From Rhodoferax sp. TS-BS-61-7 (GTDB lineage Bacteria > Pseudomonadota > Gammaproteobacteria > Burkholderiales > Burkholderiaceae_C): a stretch of 64,000 bases of DNA. The stretch spans positions 992,001 to 1,056,000 of the forward strand of contig NZ_PTQY01000001.1 in NCBI RefSeq assembly GCF_002943465.1, given 5' to 3'. Made by a program: the position numbers and the translations under genes. This document shows positions 38,171 to 47,801 of this stretch, in pieces. The notes under the pieces are model-generated. The model ran no database searches, had not been told where the DNA came from, and saw only the letters and a program-made list of their open reading frames with translations. Each line of letters begins with the position of its first letter. The first letter of the stretch is position 1.

Positions 38171-39841
38171 ATGCAAGCTCCATTGGAATTCCGCCCCAAG
38201 CTCTTGCAGGCTTTACAGGGCTATTCCCGCCAGCAGTTTTGGGGCGATGTGGGAGCCGGGCTCACAGTGGGCGTGGTCGCGCTGCCCCTGGCCATGGCCT
38301 TTGCCATTGCCAGTGGGCTCAAGCCTGAGGCGGGGCTGTTCACCGCCATCATTGCGGGCTTTCTCATATCGGCCCTGGGTGGCAGCCGTGTGCAGATTGG
38401 CGGCCCGGCCGGCGCCTTCATCGTCATCGTGTATGGCATTGTGGAGCGTTATGGCCTGGCCAACCTGATCATTGCCACGGCCATGTCGGGCGTCATGCTG
38501 TTTGCATTTGGCCTGTTCAAGCTGGGCACGCTGGTTCGCTTCATTCCCATCGCGGTGGTGATCGGTTTTACCAACGGCATTGCGGTGCTGATTGCGGTGT
38601 CGCAGGTCAAAGAGTTTCTGGGCCTGCAGGTGCCCCACATGCCGGGTAACTTCTTTGGCATTGTGCAAACCGTTTTCCAATCGCTGCACACCCTCAACGG
38701 CTATGCCACCCTGCTGGCACTGGCCTGCCTGGGCCTGATCGTGGGTTGGCAATGGGGCGTGCCGCGCCTAGCCCTCACACGGCCCTGGGCGCGCAAGTGG
38801 ACACTGGTGCCGGGCTCCATCGTGGCGCTGGTACTGGCCACGCTGCTGGTCACGTTTTTCGGCATTCCGGTGGAAACCATTGGCACCCGGTTTGGCGGCG
38901 TGCCCAGCAGCCTGCCCACGCTGGACTGGCCCGAATTTTCGTGGGAAACCGCGCGCTTTTTGTTGCTGCCGGCCTTCACGCTGGCGCTGTTGGGCGCGAT
39001 TGAATCATTGCTGTGCGCACGTATTGCCGACAGCATCATCGACGACCGCCACAATCCCAACCAGGAGCTGATGGCCCAGGGCATTGCCAACTTTGTGACG
39101 CCGTTTTTTGGTGGCATGCCCGCCACCGGCACCATTGCCCGCACGGTAACCAACGCCAAAAGCGGCGCCACCAGCCCGGTGGCCGGCATGGTGCATGCAG
39201 CCACACTCTTGCTGGTCGTGCTGGTGGCCGCACCGCTGGCGCACAACATTCCGCTGGCGGCCATGGCCGCCATCCTGATGTTTGTGGCCTGGAACATGGG
39301 CGAGTGGCGCGAGTTTGTGCACTTGCGCCAATACCGCCTGCCCTACCGCGCCACGCTGTTGGCGGTGTTTTTTCTCACCGTGGTGTTTGACCTGACGGTG
39401 GCGGTGGAAGTGGGCCTGGTGGCCGCCTGCATGACCTTCATTTACCGCATCTCCAGCCTCTCGCGCTGCGAACAGGTCAGCACGCAAGACTACCCGCCGC
39501 TGGCCGGGCTGGAGGCGCGTGTGGCGGCCCACCGGCTGCACGGCGCCATCTTTTTTGGCGCGGTCAAACTCATCGAAACGCTGGAAGACCGGCTACCCCA
39601 GCGCGTGCTGGTGCTGGACTTCAAGAACGTGCTCTACATCGACTCGTCGGGTGCCGATACGGTGGCCGACCTGGTGCGCACCTGCCATAAGCGGGGCGTG
39701 CGTTTTATCGCCTGTGGGCTGGCCTTCCAGCCACAGGATATTTTGCTGCGCTGTGGTGTGATCGAGGCCCTGGGCCCCGAAAACCTCAGCGCCACGCTGG
39801 CCCAGGCCCTGGAGCTGGCGGTGCACGACGCCCAAGGCTAG
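38171..39841 (+). CDS. SulP-family anion transporter with STAS domain
   Basis: 556 residues. About 12-14 membrane segments: VGVVALPLAMAFAIASGL, GLFTAIIAGFLISALGGSR and GGPAGAFIVIVYGIV are SulP signatures. A cytoplasmic STAS domain occupies about 430-550 (HRLHGAIFFGAVKLIETL, VLVLDFKNVLYIDSSGADT). SulP carriers import sulfate, bicarbonate or dicarboxylates with protons or sodium. The exact anion cannot be told. It starts 33 bases after metG and 30 bases before nadB. Confidence 0.9.
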   Translation: MQAPLEFRPKLLQALQGYSRQQFWGDVGAGLTVGVVALPLAMAFAIASGLKPEAGLFTAIIAGFLISALGGSRVQIGGPAGAFIVIVYGIVERYGLANLIIATAMSGVMLFAFGLFKLGTLVRFIPIAVVIGFTNGIAVLIAVSQVKEFLGLQVPHMPGNFFGIVQTVFQSLHTLNGYATLLALACLGLIVGWQWGVPRLALTRPWARKWTLVPGSIVALVLATLLVTFFGIPVETIGTRFGGVPSSLPTLDWPEFSWETARFLLLPAFTLALLGAIESLLCARIADSIIDDRHNPNQELMAQGIANFVTPFFGGMPATGTIARTVTNAKSGATSPVAGMVHAATLLLVVLVAAPLAHNIPLAAMAAILMFVAWNMGEWREFVHLRQYRLPYRATLLAVFFLTVVFDLTVAVEVGLVAACMTFIYRISSLSRCEQVSTQDYPPLAGLEARVAAHRLHGAIFFGAVKLIETLEDRLPQRVLVLDFKNVLYIDSSGADTVADLVRTCHKRGVRFIACGLAFQPQDILLRCGVIEALGPENLSATLAQALELAVHDAQG

Positions 39842-39871
39842 TGCGCCCTCCCCAACCAACCTTCTTTTTGC

Positions 39872-41470
39872 ATGTCCGCTTCTACTTCCACCTCCCTGTC
39901 CTTTGACGTGCTCATCGTGGGCAGCGGCCTGGCCGGGCTCAGCGCAGCGCTCTTGCTGGCCTCCACCCACAAGGTAGCCATCCTCACCAAACGCGCTGTG
40001 CGCGAAGGCAGCAGTGGCTGGGCGCAAGGCGGCATTGCCGCGGTGTGGGACAAGGATGACAGCTTTGCCGCCCACGTGGACGACACGCTGGTGGCCGGTG
40101 CCGGCCTGTGCGACCTGGCGGCCACCCAGTTTGTGGTGGAGCAGGCGCCGCAGGCCATTGCCTGGTTGCAGAAGCTGGGCGTGCCGTTTTCGCAAGAAGA
40201 CGGCCACCTGCACCTCACCCGCGAAGGCGGCCACAGCGCGCGGCGCATCGTGCATGTGACGGACGCCACGGGTGCGGCCGTGCAGCAAACGCTGATCGAA
40301 AAGGTCAAGGCCAGCCCCAACATCACCCTGTTTGAACACCACACGCTGGTGGACTTGATCACCACCGCCAAGCTGGGCCAAGCTGGGCCCAACCGCTGCG
40401 TGGGCTTGTACGCGCTGGACGACGACACCGACGAGGTGCTGACTTTCCAGGCGCCCCACACCATTTTGGCCACCGGCGGCGCTGGCAAGGTGTACCTCTA
40501 CACCACCAACCCCGACACGGCGACGGGCGACGGCATTGCCGCGGCTTGGCGCGCGGGCTGCGCGGTGCAAAACATGGAGTTCATCCAGTTCCACCCCACC
40601 TGCCTGTACCACCCGCACGCCAAGAGTTTTCTCATCAGTGAAGCCGTGCGTGGCGAAGGTGGCCGCCTGCTGCTGCCCGACGGCACCCGCTTCATGCCCG
40701 CGCACGATCCGCGTGCCGAGCTGGCGCCGCGCGATGTGGTGGCGCGCGCCATCGATTTTGAAATGAAAAAAGGCGGCTTTGATTGCGTCTACCTCGACAT
40801 CTCGCACCAGCCGCTGGCCTTCATCCAGGAGCACTTCCCCAACATCTACGCGCGTTGCCTGGAGCTGGGCATCGACATGTCCAAGCAGCCCATCCCGGTG
40901 GTGCCAGCGGCGCACTACACCTGCGGTGGCGTGCGCACCGACCTCTCGGCCCGCACCGAAGTGGCGGGCTTGTACGCCGTGGGCGAGACCGCTTGCACCG
41001 GCCTGCATGGCGCCAACCGTTTGGCATCGAATTCTCTGGTGGAGTGCATGGTGTTTGCGCGAGCAGCTACACATTTGATAGCAGATGAACTTACCCAAAG
41101 TGGAGGCACTGCCACCCTGACCCTGCCCGCCTGGGACGACAGCCGCGTGACCGATTCGGACGAGAGTGTGGTGATCTCGCACAACTGGGACGAACTGCGC
41201 CGCTTTATGTGGGACTACGTGGGCATTGTGCGTACCAACAAACGGCTGGACCGCGCCGCCCACCGCATTGCGCTGCTGCAAGGTGAGATTCAGGAGTTCT
41301 ACGCACACTTCCACGTCACGCGCGATCTGCTGGAGCTACGCAACCTGGTGCAGGTGGCTGACCTCATCGTGCGCAGTGCCCAGGCCCGCCACGAGAGCCG
41401 CGGCCTGCACTTCAGCCGGGACTACCCCGGCATGCTGGAAGATGCGGTGCCGACCACGCTCACGCCTTAG
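39872..41470 (+). CDS. nadB: L-aspartate oxidase
   Basis: 532 residues. FDVLIVGSGLAGLSAALLLA (FAD Rossmann), AVREGSSGWAQGGIAAVWD, ILATGGAGKVYLYTTNPDTATGDG and GLYAVGETACTGLHGANRLA place it firmly as NadB, which oxidises aspartate to iminoaspartate for quinolinate and NAD synthesis. The segment FARAATHLIADELTQSGG is encoded across a copy of the short repeat (41054-41085). nadA and nadC are not in the window. The stop overlaps the convergent LysR gene by 4 bases. Confidence 0.95.
   Translation: MSASTSTSLSFDVLIVGSGLAGLSAALLLASTHKVAILTKRAVREGSSGWAQGGIAAVWDKDDSFAAHVDDTLVAGAGLCDLAATQFVVEQAPQAIAWLQKLGVPFSQEDGHLHLTREGGHSARRIVHVTDATGAAVQQTLIEKVKASPNITLFEHHTLVDLITTAKLGQAGPNRCVGLYALDDDTDEVLTFQAPHTILATGGAGKVYLYTTNPDTATGDGIAAAWRAGCAVQNMEFIQFHPTCLYHPHAKSFLISEAVRGEGGRLLLPDGTRFMPAHDPRAELAPRDVVARAIDFEMKKGGFDCVYLDISHQPLAFIQEHFPNIYARCLELGIDMSKQPIPVVPAAHYTCGGVRTDLSARTEVAGLYAVGETACTGLHGANRLASNSLVECMVFARAATHLIADELTQSGGTATLTLPAWDDSRVTDSDESVVISHNWDELRRFMWDYVGIVRTNKRLDRAAHRIALLQGEIQEFYAHFHVTRDLLELRNLVQVADLIVRSAQARHESRGLHFSRDYPGMLEDAVPTTLTP
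41054..41085 (+). repeat. Short dispersed repeat inside nadB, copy G (partial)
   Basis: TTTGCGCGAGCAGCTACACA, TTTGATAGCAGA lies in frame in nadB. It matches copy I (59147) very closely, including the GCTAC..GATAGC hairpin. The left half of the repeat is absent. Confidence 0.6.
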
Positions 41471-42375
41471 GCTTTTTTCTTGGCTTGGAGTGCTGCGCGC
41501 AGGTGTTCGTAAAACACCTGCGACGGTGCGCTCAGGGTGGCACCGCGCAAAGTAGTGAGCCCCAGCTGCCGCGAGACCGCGGGCTGCAGCAAAGTTACGC
41601 CCACCAATGTGTGGTGATTTGCAGGTAGTGCTAGGCGAGGCACGGCTGCCATACCCAAACCCGCCTCCACCATGCCCAGCAAGGTGGCAATGTGGCTGAC
41701 CTCAAAGCGATAAGAGGGGTTACAACCGGCCCGGGCCAAAGCGTCATCGAGCAACTGGCGGTTGCCACTGCTGCGCGCGACTGCAATCAACTTTTCATCC
41801 GACAAATCGGCCCAAGCAACTGAACGGCGCTTGGCCATGGCATGCCCGCGGGGCATGGCCAGCACAAACTCGTCATCGTAGATCGGCAGAAAGTCCACCC
41901 CGGGCACCTGGTTGCCCATGAAGCCGATGCCGAAGTCGCACTCGCCAGCCAGCACACTGGCAACGACCTGGCCGGCTGCCTCATCCATCAAGCGGATGCG
42001 GATCTTCGGAAACTTGTCGCTGAAGGAGCTGACCACCGCGGGCAAAAAGTGCAGCGCCGCCGAAGGCACGCAAGCCACGGTCACCCGTCCTATCCGGCTT
42101 CCTGCAATGTCAGAAATGCCCAGCATGGCCGCTTCGAGGTCGTCCAATGCCGCACGGGCGCGCTCTAGGAAAGTGCGTCCCAGCGGCGTCAACTTCACAT
42201 CGCGGGTAGTCCGGTTAAACAGTTTGGCCCCCAAGATAGATTCCAGCCTCTCGATGCGCCGGCTCAACGCCGGAGACGACAGGTGGATCTCGTCCGCCGC
42301 AGCGCGGAAGCTACCTCGCTCCGCCACTGCTACAAAGGCCTGTAATTGCTGCAAGTCGAAATTGATGCGTGCCAT
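41467..42375 (-). CDS. LysR-family regulator of the carboxylate operon
   Basis: 302 residues. The winged HTH begins NFDLQQLQAFVAVAERGSF and has ALSRRIERLESILG. The effector domain starts about 90 (RVTVACVPSAALHFLPA). It is divergent from the Bug receptor gene with an 83-base gap, the normal position for an LTTR that activates the operon when its substrate is present. The stop overlaps nadB by 4 bases. Confidence 0.9.
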   Translation of the reverse strand: MARINFDLQQLQAFVAVAERGSFRAAADEIHLSSPALSRRIERLESILGAKLFNRTTRDVKLTPLGRTFLERARAALDDLEAAMLGISDIAGSRIGRVTVACVPSAALHFLPAVVSSFSDKFPKIRIRLMDEAAGQVVASVLAGECDFGIGFMGNQVPGVDFLPIYDDEFVLAMPRGHAMAKRRSVAWADLSDEKLIAVARSSGNRQLLDDALARAGCNPSYRFEVSHIATLLGMVEAGLGMAAVPRLALPANHHTLVGVTLLQPAVSRQLGLTTLRGATLSAPSQVFYEHLRAALQAKKKA

Positions 42376-42458
42376 GCACTAATACTAGCAAAAGTTGCAA
42401 TTCACAAAATGACGGGCCAAGCGCAACATCCGCTCCATAACGATCTGGAGACAAGGCT

Positions 42459-43433
42459 ATGCCCATGAAAAATTTGCTCACCGCCACGGTTGCCCTAGGT
42501 GCACTGTTTACACCGCTTACAAAGGCAATCGCCCAGGCGTGGCCTGAAAAAACCATCACCATCGTGGTCCCCACGGCTGCGGGGGGAGCCAATGACGCCA
42601 TCGCCCGCATCATCGGCCAGGGCCTCAGTGCCAGACTTGGTCAGCCGGTGGTAGTTGAAAACAAGGCAGGCGCCGGAGGAGCCATTGCGTCCGATCACGT
42701 CGCGAAAGCCGCACCCGACGGCTACACCATCATGTTGGGCTACATCGCCACCCATGGCATCAACCCGGCCCTGCAGAAGCTGAAGTACGACCCGGTCAAT
42801 GACTTCGAACCCATTGGCATGATTGCCGCATCCCCGACTGTGCTGGTGGTCAACAACAATGTGCCAGCCAAGAATGCGAAGGAATTGGTCCAGCTGATTA
42901 AAGCGAAACCCAACACCTTCAACTACGCCAGTGCAGGAAACGGCACAGCGCCTCACATTGCGGGCGAGTTGTTCAAGATGTCTGCATCTCTGGAAATGCA
43001 GGGCATCCCTTACAAGGGTTCGGCCCCCGCTGTGGTGGACACCATTGCAGGCAGCACCCAGCTCATGTTCCCCAGCATGTTTACCGCCTACCCCCAGGTC
43101 AAGGGCGGCAAGCTGCGCGCCTTGGGCATTGCCGGCGAGAAGCGTTCGATCGTGATGCCGGAGTTGCCAACGCTGGCCGAACAGGGCATTGCCAACGTGA
43201 ACATGTCGCAGTGGTATGCGATGTTTGCACCTGCCAAAACGCCCAAGGCCGTCATCGACAAGCTGAACAAGGAAATGAATGCCATCCTGAACGACAAGGC
43301 GACCGAGAAAAAGATTGAGGACCAGGGCGCAGAAGTCGAGACAGGCACCCCAGACCAGCTCAAAGCATTCGTCAAAAAAGAAGCGGCCCATTGGAAATCG
43401 GTTGTGACGGCTGCCAAGATCCAAGTCGAGTGA
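42459..43433 (+). CDS. Bug-family tripartite tricarboxylate transporter receptor (TctC)
   Basis: 324 residues with a signal peptide (LLTATVALGALFTPLTKAIA, cut after AQA). The mature part has AWPEKTITIVVPTAAGGAND, LSARLGQPVVVENKAGAGGA and DGYTIMLGYIATH as in Bug periplasmic receptors, which hold carboxylates with two loops and water bridges. It begins the operon and works with TctB and TctA at the far end. GGAGACAAGGCT precedes the ATG. Confidence 0.92.
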   Translation: MPMKNLLTATVALGALFTPLTKAIAQAWPEKTITIVVPTAAGGANDAIARIIGQGLSARLGQPVVVENKAGAGGAIASDHVAKAAPDGYTIMLGYIATHGINPALQKLKYDPVNDFEPIGMIAASPTVLVVNNNVPAKNAKELVQLIKAKPNTFNYASAGNGTAPHIAGELFKMSASLEMQGIPYKGSAPAVVDTIAGSTQLMFPSMFTAYPQVKGGKLRALGIAGEKRSIVMPELPTLAEQGIANVNMSQWYAMFAPAKTPKAVIDKLNKEMNAILNDKATEKKIEDQGAEVETGTPDQLKAFVKKEAAHWKSVVTAAKIQVE

Positions 43434-43449
43434 GCCAGGAGCACACAGC

Positions 43450-44307
43450 ATGAATTTGCAAGACTGGATCGGCCGCAGCGAGACCGTGGACGACATCGCG
43501 ACTGCGACGCCCTACGCAGCGTTGTCAGCCACCCTGGACTGGCCTGCACCCTTGGCAGGACAACGCCCCCCTAAAGGGACGCCTCTGCCGTACCTGTGGC
43601 ACTGGCTGTATTTCCTGCCGATGGTTGCCCAATCGGAAATCGGTGCGGACGGCCATGCCAAGCGTGGAAGCTTCTTGCCACCTGTTCCTTTACCACGCCG
43701 TATGTGGGCTGGCAGCGATTTCACATTTCACCAACCCTTGCTTCTTGGTGACTCGCTGCGACGTACGTCCACCATCGTGGACGTAAAAGAAAAATCCGGA
43801 CGCACCGGCAACCTGATCTTTGTGAAGGTGCGCCACGAAATCAGCCGTAACGGGGAAGGCCAACCGGCCCTCACCGAGCACCACAACATCGTGTACCGCG
43901 ATGCCCCCAAGCCCGATGACGTGGTGCCCGCACCCACGCCTACCCCGGCAAGCTCTGCGTGGGAGCGCCGCATCGTGCCGGACGACGTGCTGTTGTTCCG
44001 CTACTCCGCGCTGACGTTCAACGGCCACCGTATCCACTACGACCGGAAGTACGTGACTGAAGTAGAAGGCTACCCCGGCCTCATCGTTCACGGCCCGCTG
44101 ATCGCCACCTTGCTGATGGACCTGTTGCGCAGCAACAAGCCCGATGCGGTGGTCAACCATTTCGAATTCAAGGCCGTACGGCCCACGTTTGACATTCACC
44201 CCTTCTCCGTGCACGGAGAGCCGTCTGCCGACGGAAAAACGGTGCGCCTCTGGGGCAGAGACCACGAAGGGTTTCTGACCATGGATGCCACCGCCACGCT
44301 CGTCTGA
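43450..44307 (+). CDS. MaoC/HTD2-type hydratase, itaconyl- or mesaconyl-CoA hydratase-like
   Basis: 285 residues with two hotdog repeats. The N-terminal one (about 20-140) is FAS1-like; the C-terminal one carries the hydratase signature FRYSALTFNGHRIHYDRKY (N/H pair). Fungal HTD2 and bacterial mesaconyl-C4-CoA or itaconyl-CoA hydratases share this shape. It would add water to an unsaturated acyl-CoA to give citramalyl-CoA or malyl-CoA for the CitE-like lyase two genes down. A 16-base gap from the receptor gene. Confidence 0.85.
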   Translation: MNLQDWIGRSETVDDIATATPYAALSATLDWPAPLAGQRPPKGTPLPYLWHWLYFLPMVAQSEIGADGHAKRGSFLPPVPLPRRMWAGSDFTFHQPLLLGDSLRRTSTIVDVKEKSGRTGNLIFVKVRHEISRNGEGQPALTEHHNIVYRDAPKPDDVVPAPTPTPASSAWERRIVPDDVLLFRYSALTFNGHRIHYDRKYVTEVEGYPGLIVHGPLIATLLMDLLRSNKPDAVVNHFEFKAVRPTFDIHPFSVHGEPSADGKTVRLWGRDHEGFLTMDATATLV

Positions 44308-44328
44308 CACCTGACCTTCTTCATCGCT

Positions 44329-45510
44329 ATGCAACCACTCCAAGGCATTACCGTTGTCACGCTGGAACACGCCATTGCGGCTCCATTTGCCACCCGCCAG
44401 CTGGCCGACATGGGTGCCCGTGTCATCAAGATTGAACGCCCGGGCACCGGGGACTTTGCCCGGGGCTACGACGAACGTGTGCGTGGTCTGGCCTCGCACT
44501 TTGTCTGGACCAACCGCTCCAAAGAGAGCCTGACCCTGGACGTCAAACACGAGGAAGCGCAAAAAATCCTGATGCGCCTGATCATCGAGGAAGCTGACGT
44601 CGTGGTGCAAAACCTCGCACCGGGCGCCGCAGCGCGTCTGGGCTTGTCCTATGAAGCGCTTTCCAAGGTCAAGCCCGGCATCATCGTTTGTGACATCTCG
44701 GGCTACGGCAGCGATGGCCCCTACCGCGACAAAAAAGCCTACGACCTGTTGATCCAGAGCGAAGCCGGTTTCGTCTCCGTCACCGGCACGCCGGACACGC
44801 CTTCCAAAGCCGGCCCGTCGATTGCCGATATTGCCGCCGGCATGTATGCCTACACCAACATCTTGGCCGCGCTGATGCACCGCCAGCAAACCGGCCAGGG
44901 GCAGCGCATCGACATTTCCATGCTCGAGGCTCTGGGCGAGTGGATGAACTACCCGCTGTACTACGCGTTCGAAGGTGCGACTCCCCCGGCGCGCACCGGT
45001 GCCAGCCACGCCACCATTTACCCCTATGGCCCTTTTGCCGCCGGAGATGGCAAAACCGTCATGCTGGGCCTGCAAAACGAACGGGAGTGGAAGATCTTCT
45101 GTGACAAGGTTTTGCTGCAACCCCAACTGGCCAGCGAAGAACGCTTCTCCAGCAACGCCAAGCGCAGTGCCAAGCGCGCAGAGTTGTCTGCCCTGATACT
45201 GCAAGCCTTCTCCAGCCTCACCGCCGCTGATGTGGCGCAGCGATTGGAAGAAGCCGGCATCGCGAATGCCCAGGTCAACACCATGGCAGAGGTATGGGAG
45301 CACCCCCAGCTCAAGGCACGCCAGCGCTGGACCACCGTAGAAACCGCCAAAGGCACTGTGCCGGCCCTCATACCACCCGGCAGTTGGCAACACAGCGCTG
45401 CCCGCATGGACCCGGTGCCGGCACTGGGTCAGCACACTGATGCCATCCTCGCCCAGCAGGGCTACGACTCAGCCCGGATTGAGGCTCTGCGCGCGGAAGG
45501 CGCAGTCTGA
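44329..45510 (+). CDS. CaiB/BaiF class III CoA-transferase
   Basis: 393 residues. MQPLQGITVVTLEHAIAAPF opening, IKIERPGTGDFARGYDERVRG, ILDV-type DVKHEEAQKILMRLI, and DKKAYDLLIQSEAGF with the conserved catalytic aspartate. Class III transferases move CoA between acids through an aspartyl-CoA thioester. Here it most likely activates the diacid imported or formed by this operon, with succinyl-CoA or acetyl-CoA as donor (inference). Confidence 0.9.
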   Translation: MQPLQGITVVTLEHAIAAPFATRQLADMGARVIKIERPGTGDFARGYDERVRGLASHFVWTNRSKESLTLDVKHEEAQKILMRLIIEEADVVVQNLAPGAAARLGLSYEALSKVKPGIIVCDISGYGSDGPYRDKKAYDLLIQSEAGFVSVTGTPDTPSKAGPSIADIAAGMYAYTNILAALMHRQQTGQGQRIDISMLEALGEWMNYPLYYAFEGATPPARTGASHATIYPYGPFAAGDGKTVMLGLQNEREWKIFCDKVLLQPQLASEERFSSNAKRSAKRAELSALILQAFSSLTAADVAQRLEEAGIANAQVNTMAEVWEHPQLKARQRWTTVETAKGTVPALIPPGSWQHSAARMDPVPALGQHTDAILAQQGYDSARIEALRAEGAV

Positions 45511-45517
45511 CTGCTGC

Positions 45518-46372
45518 ATGAGCATGGCAGCCCCTTACACCTACCTTTTTGTTCCGGGTAACCGGCCCGAGCGCTTCACCAAAGCGGCGGCCAGCGACTC
45601 TGAGCGTGTCATCCTCGATCTGGAAGATGCGGTTGCACCCGCCGACAAAGCCGGTGCACGCATGGCCATTCACGACTGGATGCACGCCATCGCCCCCAAT
45701 CACAAGCCTCAACGCTTGATGGTGCGCATCAACGACGCCCGCAGCAAATTCTTTGCCGACGACCTGGCCCTTCTGCGCACCTTGCCTGCCTGCGGAGTCA
45801 TGCTGGCCAAAGCGGAGCGCGCTGAGGACCTGCAAATGGTTCGTGACGCCATGCAACCGGAAACAGAGTTGCTAGCCTTGGTGGAAACCGCCGCCGGCAT
45901 CGCAGCTAGCCAATCCATAGCTAGCCACCCTAAGGTCACGCGACTCGCTTTGGGCGCGCTGGATCTGATGGTGGACCTGAACATCCCCGCCGACAGCCCC
46001 ACGCTCACGCTGGCAGCCTCTCAGCTGGTATTGGCTTCGCGGGCCGCAGGGCTCGCTGCACCGGTGGCGGGCGTTACGCCCTCGGTTCTGGCTGAGCACA
46101 CCCAGGCCGATATGCAGGACGCCTTGCGCATCGGGTTCGGCGCCAAGATGTGTATCCACCCCACCCAATTGGCAGGTGTACGTCGCGCGCTGGCGCCTCT
46201 CCCTGCAGAAGTCCAGTGGGCACAGGAAGTTGTCACTGCCTGGGATGCTGCCCATGCAGGCCAGGCCCCTACCGGAGCGCTCCAGGTGCAGGGAAAGATG
46301 GTGGACAAACCCGTCTACCTGCGGGCCTTGCGCCTCCTGGACCTCCATCACTTTTCACAAGCGGCCACCTGA
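45518..46372 (+). CDS. CitE-like HpcH/HpaI-family lyase (citramalyl- or malyl-CoA lyase)
   Basis: 284 residues from ATG 45518; the ORF is open further upstream within the CoA-transferase gene. TYLFVPGNRPERFTKAAASD, RVILDLEDAVAPADKAGAR (metal-binding acids), VRINDARSKFFADDLALL, LALVETAAGIA and KMCIHPTQLAGV are the family motifs. These TIM barrels cleave 3-hydroxyacyl-CoA such as citramalyl-CoA to acetyl-CoA and pyruvate, or malyl-CoA to acetyl-CoA and glyoxylate. The upstream hydratase and CoA-transferase favour the citramalyl-CoA type. Confidence 0.87.
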   Translation: MSMAAPYTYLFVPGNRPERFTKAAASDSERVILDLEDAVAPADKAGARMAIHDWMHAIAPNHKPQRLMVRINDARSKFFADDLALLRTLPACGVMLAKAERAEDLQMVRDAMQPETELLALVETAAGIAASQSIASHPKVTRLALGALDLMVDLNIPADSPTLTLAASQLVLASRAAGLAAPVAGVTPSVLAEHTQADMQDALRIGFGAKMCIHPTQLAGVRRALAPLPAEVQWAQEVVTAWDAAHAGQAPTGALQVQGKMVDKPVYLRALRLLDLHHFSQAAT

Positions 46373-46412
46373 GTCGCATCCCTATTCATTACGTCTCCAT
46401 AGAAGGAAAAAA

Positions 46413-47762
46413 ATGTCTTCCACCATCATCGACTCCAAGATCTTCACCGACATGTTCAGTGACGCTGCGATGCGCCAAGTCTGGTCGGACGAAAACCGCA
46501 CTGCGAAGTACCTCGACATCGAACGCGCCCTGGCCAAAGTGCAAGGCGAGTTGGGCATCATCCCCAAAGAAGCGGCTGACGAAATCGTGAAGAACTGCGA
46601 ACCCAGCCAGATTGACTGGGTCAAACTCAAAGCTAAAACCGAGCAGATCGGCTACCCCATCATTGCGGTGGTCAACCAGATCAACGCCAACTGCCGCGAC
46701 AAGCTGGGCGAATACTGCCACTGGGGCGCTACCACCCAGGACATTACAGACACAGCGGCGGTACTCCAGATCCGTGAAGCTTTGGCCTTGGTCGAAGCTG
46801 ACTTGAAAGACATCTCCGCTTCTCTCGCCAAGTTGGCCAAAGCGCACCGCGACACCCCCATCATCGGCCGCAGCAACCTGCAGCAAGCCACCCCCATCAC
46901 CTTCGGCTACAAAATGGCGAGCATCCTCGCGGGCATTGAGCGTCACCGCGAGCGCTTGGAACAACTCAAGCCCCGCGTGTTGATCGGTGAGTTCGGCGGC
47001 GCATCGGGCACCTTGTCCTCGCTGGAAACCGGCGCCATGGAAACCCAGGCCGGATTGATGAAAGAACTGGGCCTGGGCCAACCGCTGATCTCCTGGCACA
47101 CCGTGCGTGACAACTTTGCAGAAGTGGGCGCCTTCCTCGGCATCGTGGGTGGCTCGCTGGGCAAGATCGCCATGGACGTAAAGCTGCTCATGCAAACCGA
47201 AGTGGCCGAAGTGTTCGAACCCTATGCCCCCGGCCGTGGCTCGTCATCCACCATGCCGCAAAAGCGCAACCCGATTTCCTGCCTCTACATCCACGCCAAC
47301 ATTTCGGTGGTGCGCCAGTTGGCCGCATCCCTGATGGACGCCATGGTGGCCGACCACGAGCGCTCCACCGGCCCTTGGGAAATTGAATGGGTGGCCATGC
47401 CCGAGATCTTCTGCCTGATGTCCGGCGCACTCAAGCAAACCAAGTTCATCCTGGCCGGCCTGGAAGTGGACGCCGCCCAGATGCGCAGCAACATCGACAT
47501 GACCCATGGTTTGGTGATGTCCGAAGCCGTGATGATGGGCATGGGCCCCTACATCGGCCGTGAGTACGCGCACGACCTGGTCTATGACATCTGCCGCGAA
47601 GCACTCAAGCAAAAGCGCCATCTGATCGAGCTGTTGGCGGAGCACCCCGAGATCAACAAACACGTCACCCGCGAACAACTGGAAGGCTTCTGCGATCCGA
47701 TGAATAACCTCGGTCAAGCTGGCGTCATGGTCGACCGGGTACTGAACTCTTTGAAGGACTGA
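46413..47762 (+). CDS. Fumarase/PurB-superfamily lyase of unknown substrate
   Basis: 449 residues from ATG 46413 behind AGAAGGAA. YCHWGATTQDITDTA, TPIIGRSNLQQATPITFG and GSSSTMPQKRNPISC are the three conserved blocks of the adenylosuccinate lyase / 3-carboxymuconate cycloisomerase branch, including the catalytic flexible loop serines. The true purB is unlikely to be here inside a carboxylate operon. Such enzymes cleave C-N or C-C adducts of succinate and release fumarate or a substituted fumarate. The product may feed the CoA-transferase and hydratase next door (inference). Confidence 0.85.
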   Translation: MSSTIIDSKIFTDMFSDAAMRQVWSDENRTAKYLDIERALAKVQGELGIIPKEAADEIVKNCEPSQIDWVKLKAKTEQIGYPIIAVVNQINANCRDKLGEYCHWGATTQDITDTAAVLQIREALALVEADLKDISASLAKLAKAHRDTPIIGRSNLQQATPITFGYKMASILAGIERHRERLEQLKPRVLIGEFGGASGTLSSLETGAMETQAGLMKELGLGQPLISWHTVRDNFAEVGAFLGIVGGSLGKIAMDVKLLMQTEVAEVFEPYAPGRGSSSTMPQKRNPISCLYIHANISVVRQLAASLMDAMVADHERSTGPWEIEWVAMPEIFCLMSGALKQTKFILAGLEVDAAQMRSNIDMTHGLVMSEAVMMGMGPYIGREYAHDLVYDICREALKQKRHLIELLAEHPEINKHVTREQLEGFCDPMNNLGQAGVMVDRVLNSLKD

Positions 47763-47801
47763 GAACTTTCACGTTTCAAAAAATAATGAGCGAGACATAT
47801 C

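Noticed and set aside
45857-45917. Possible degraded short repeat in the CitE-like gene
   Set aside because: A GCTAGCC and a GCTA..TAGC hairpin are present, but the diagnostic TGCGCAAGCAGCT core is missing, so chance is as likely.
46413-47762. Housekeeping purB
   Set aside because: The sequence fits the superfamily, but the gene lies within a carboxylate-uptake operon. The assignment stays open rather than purB.
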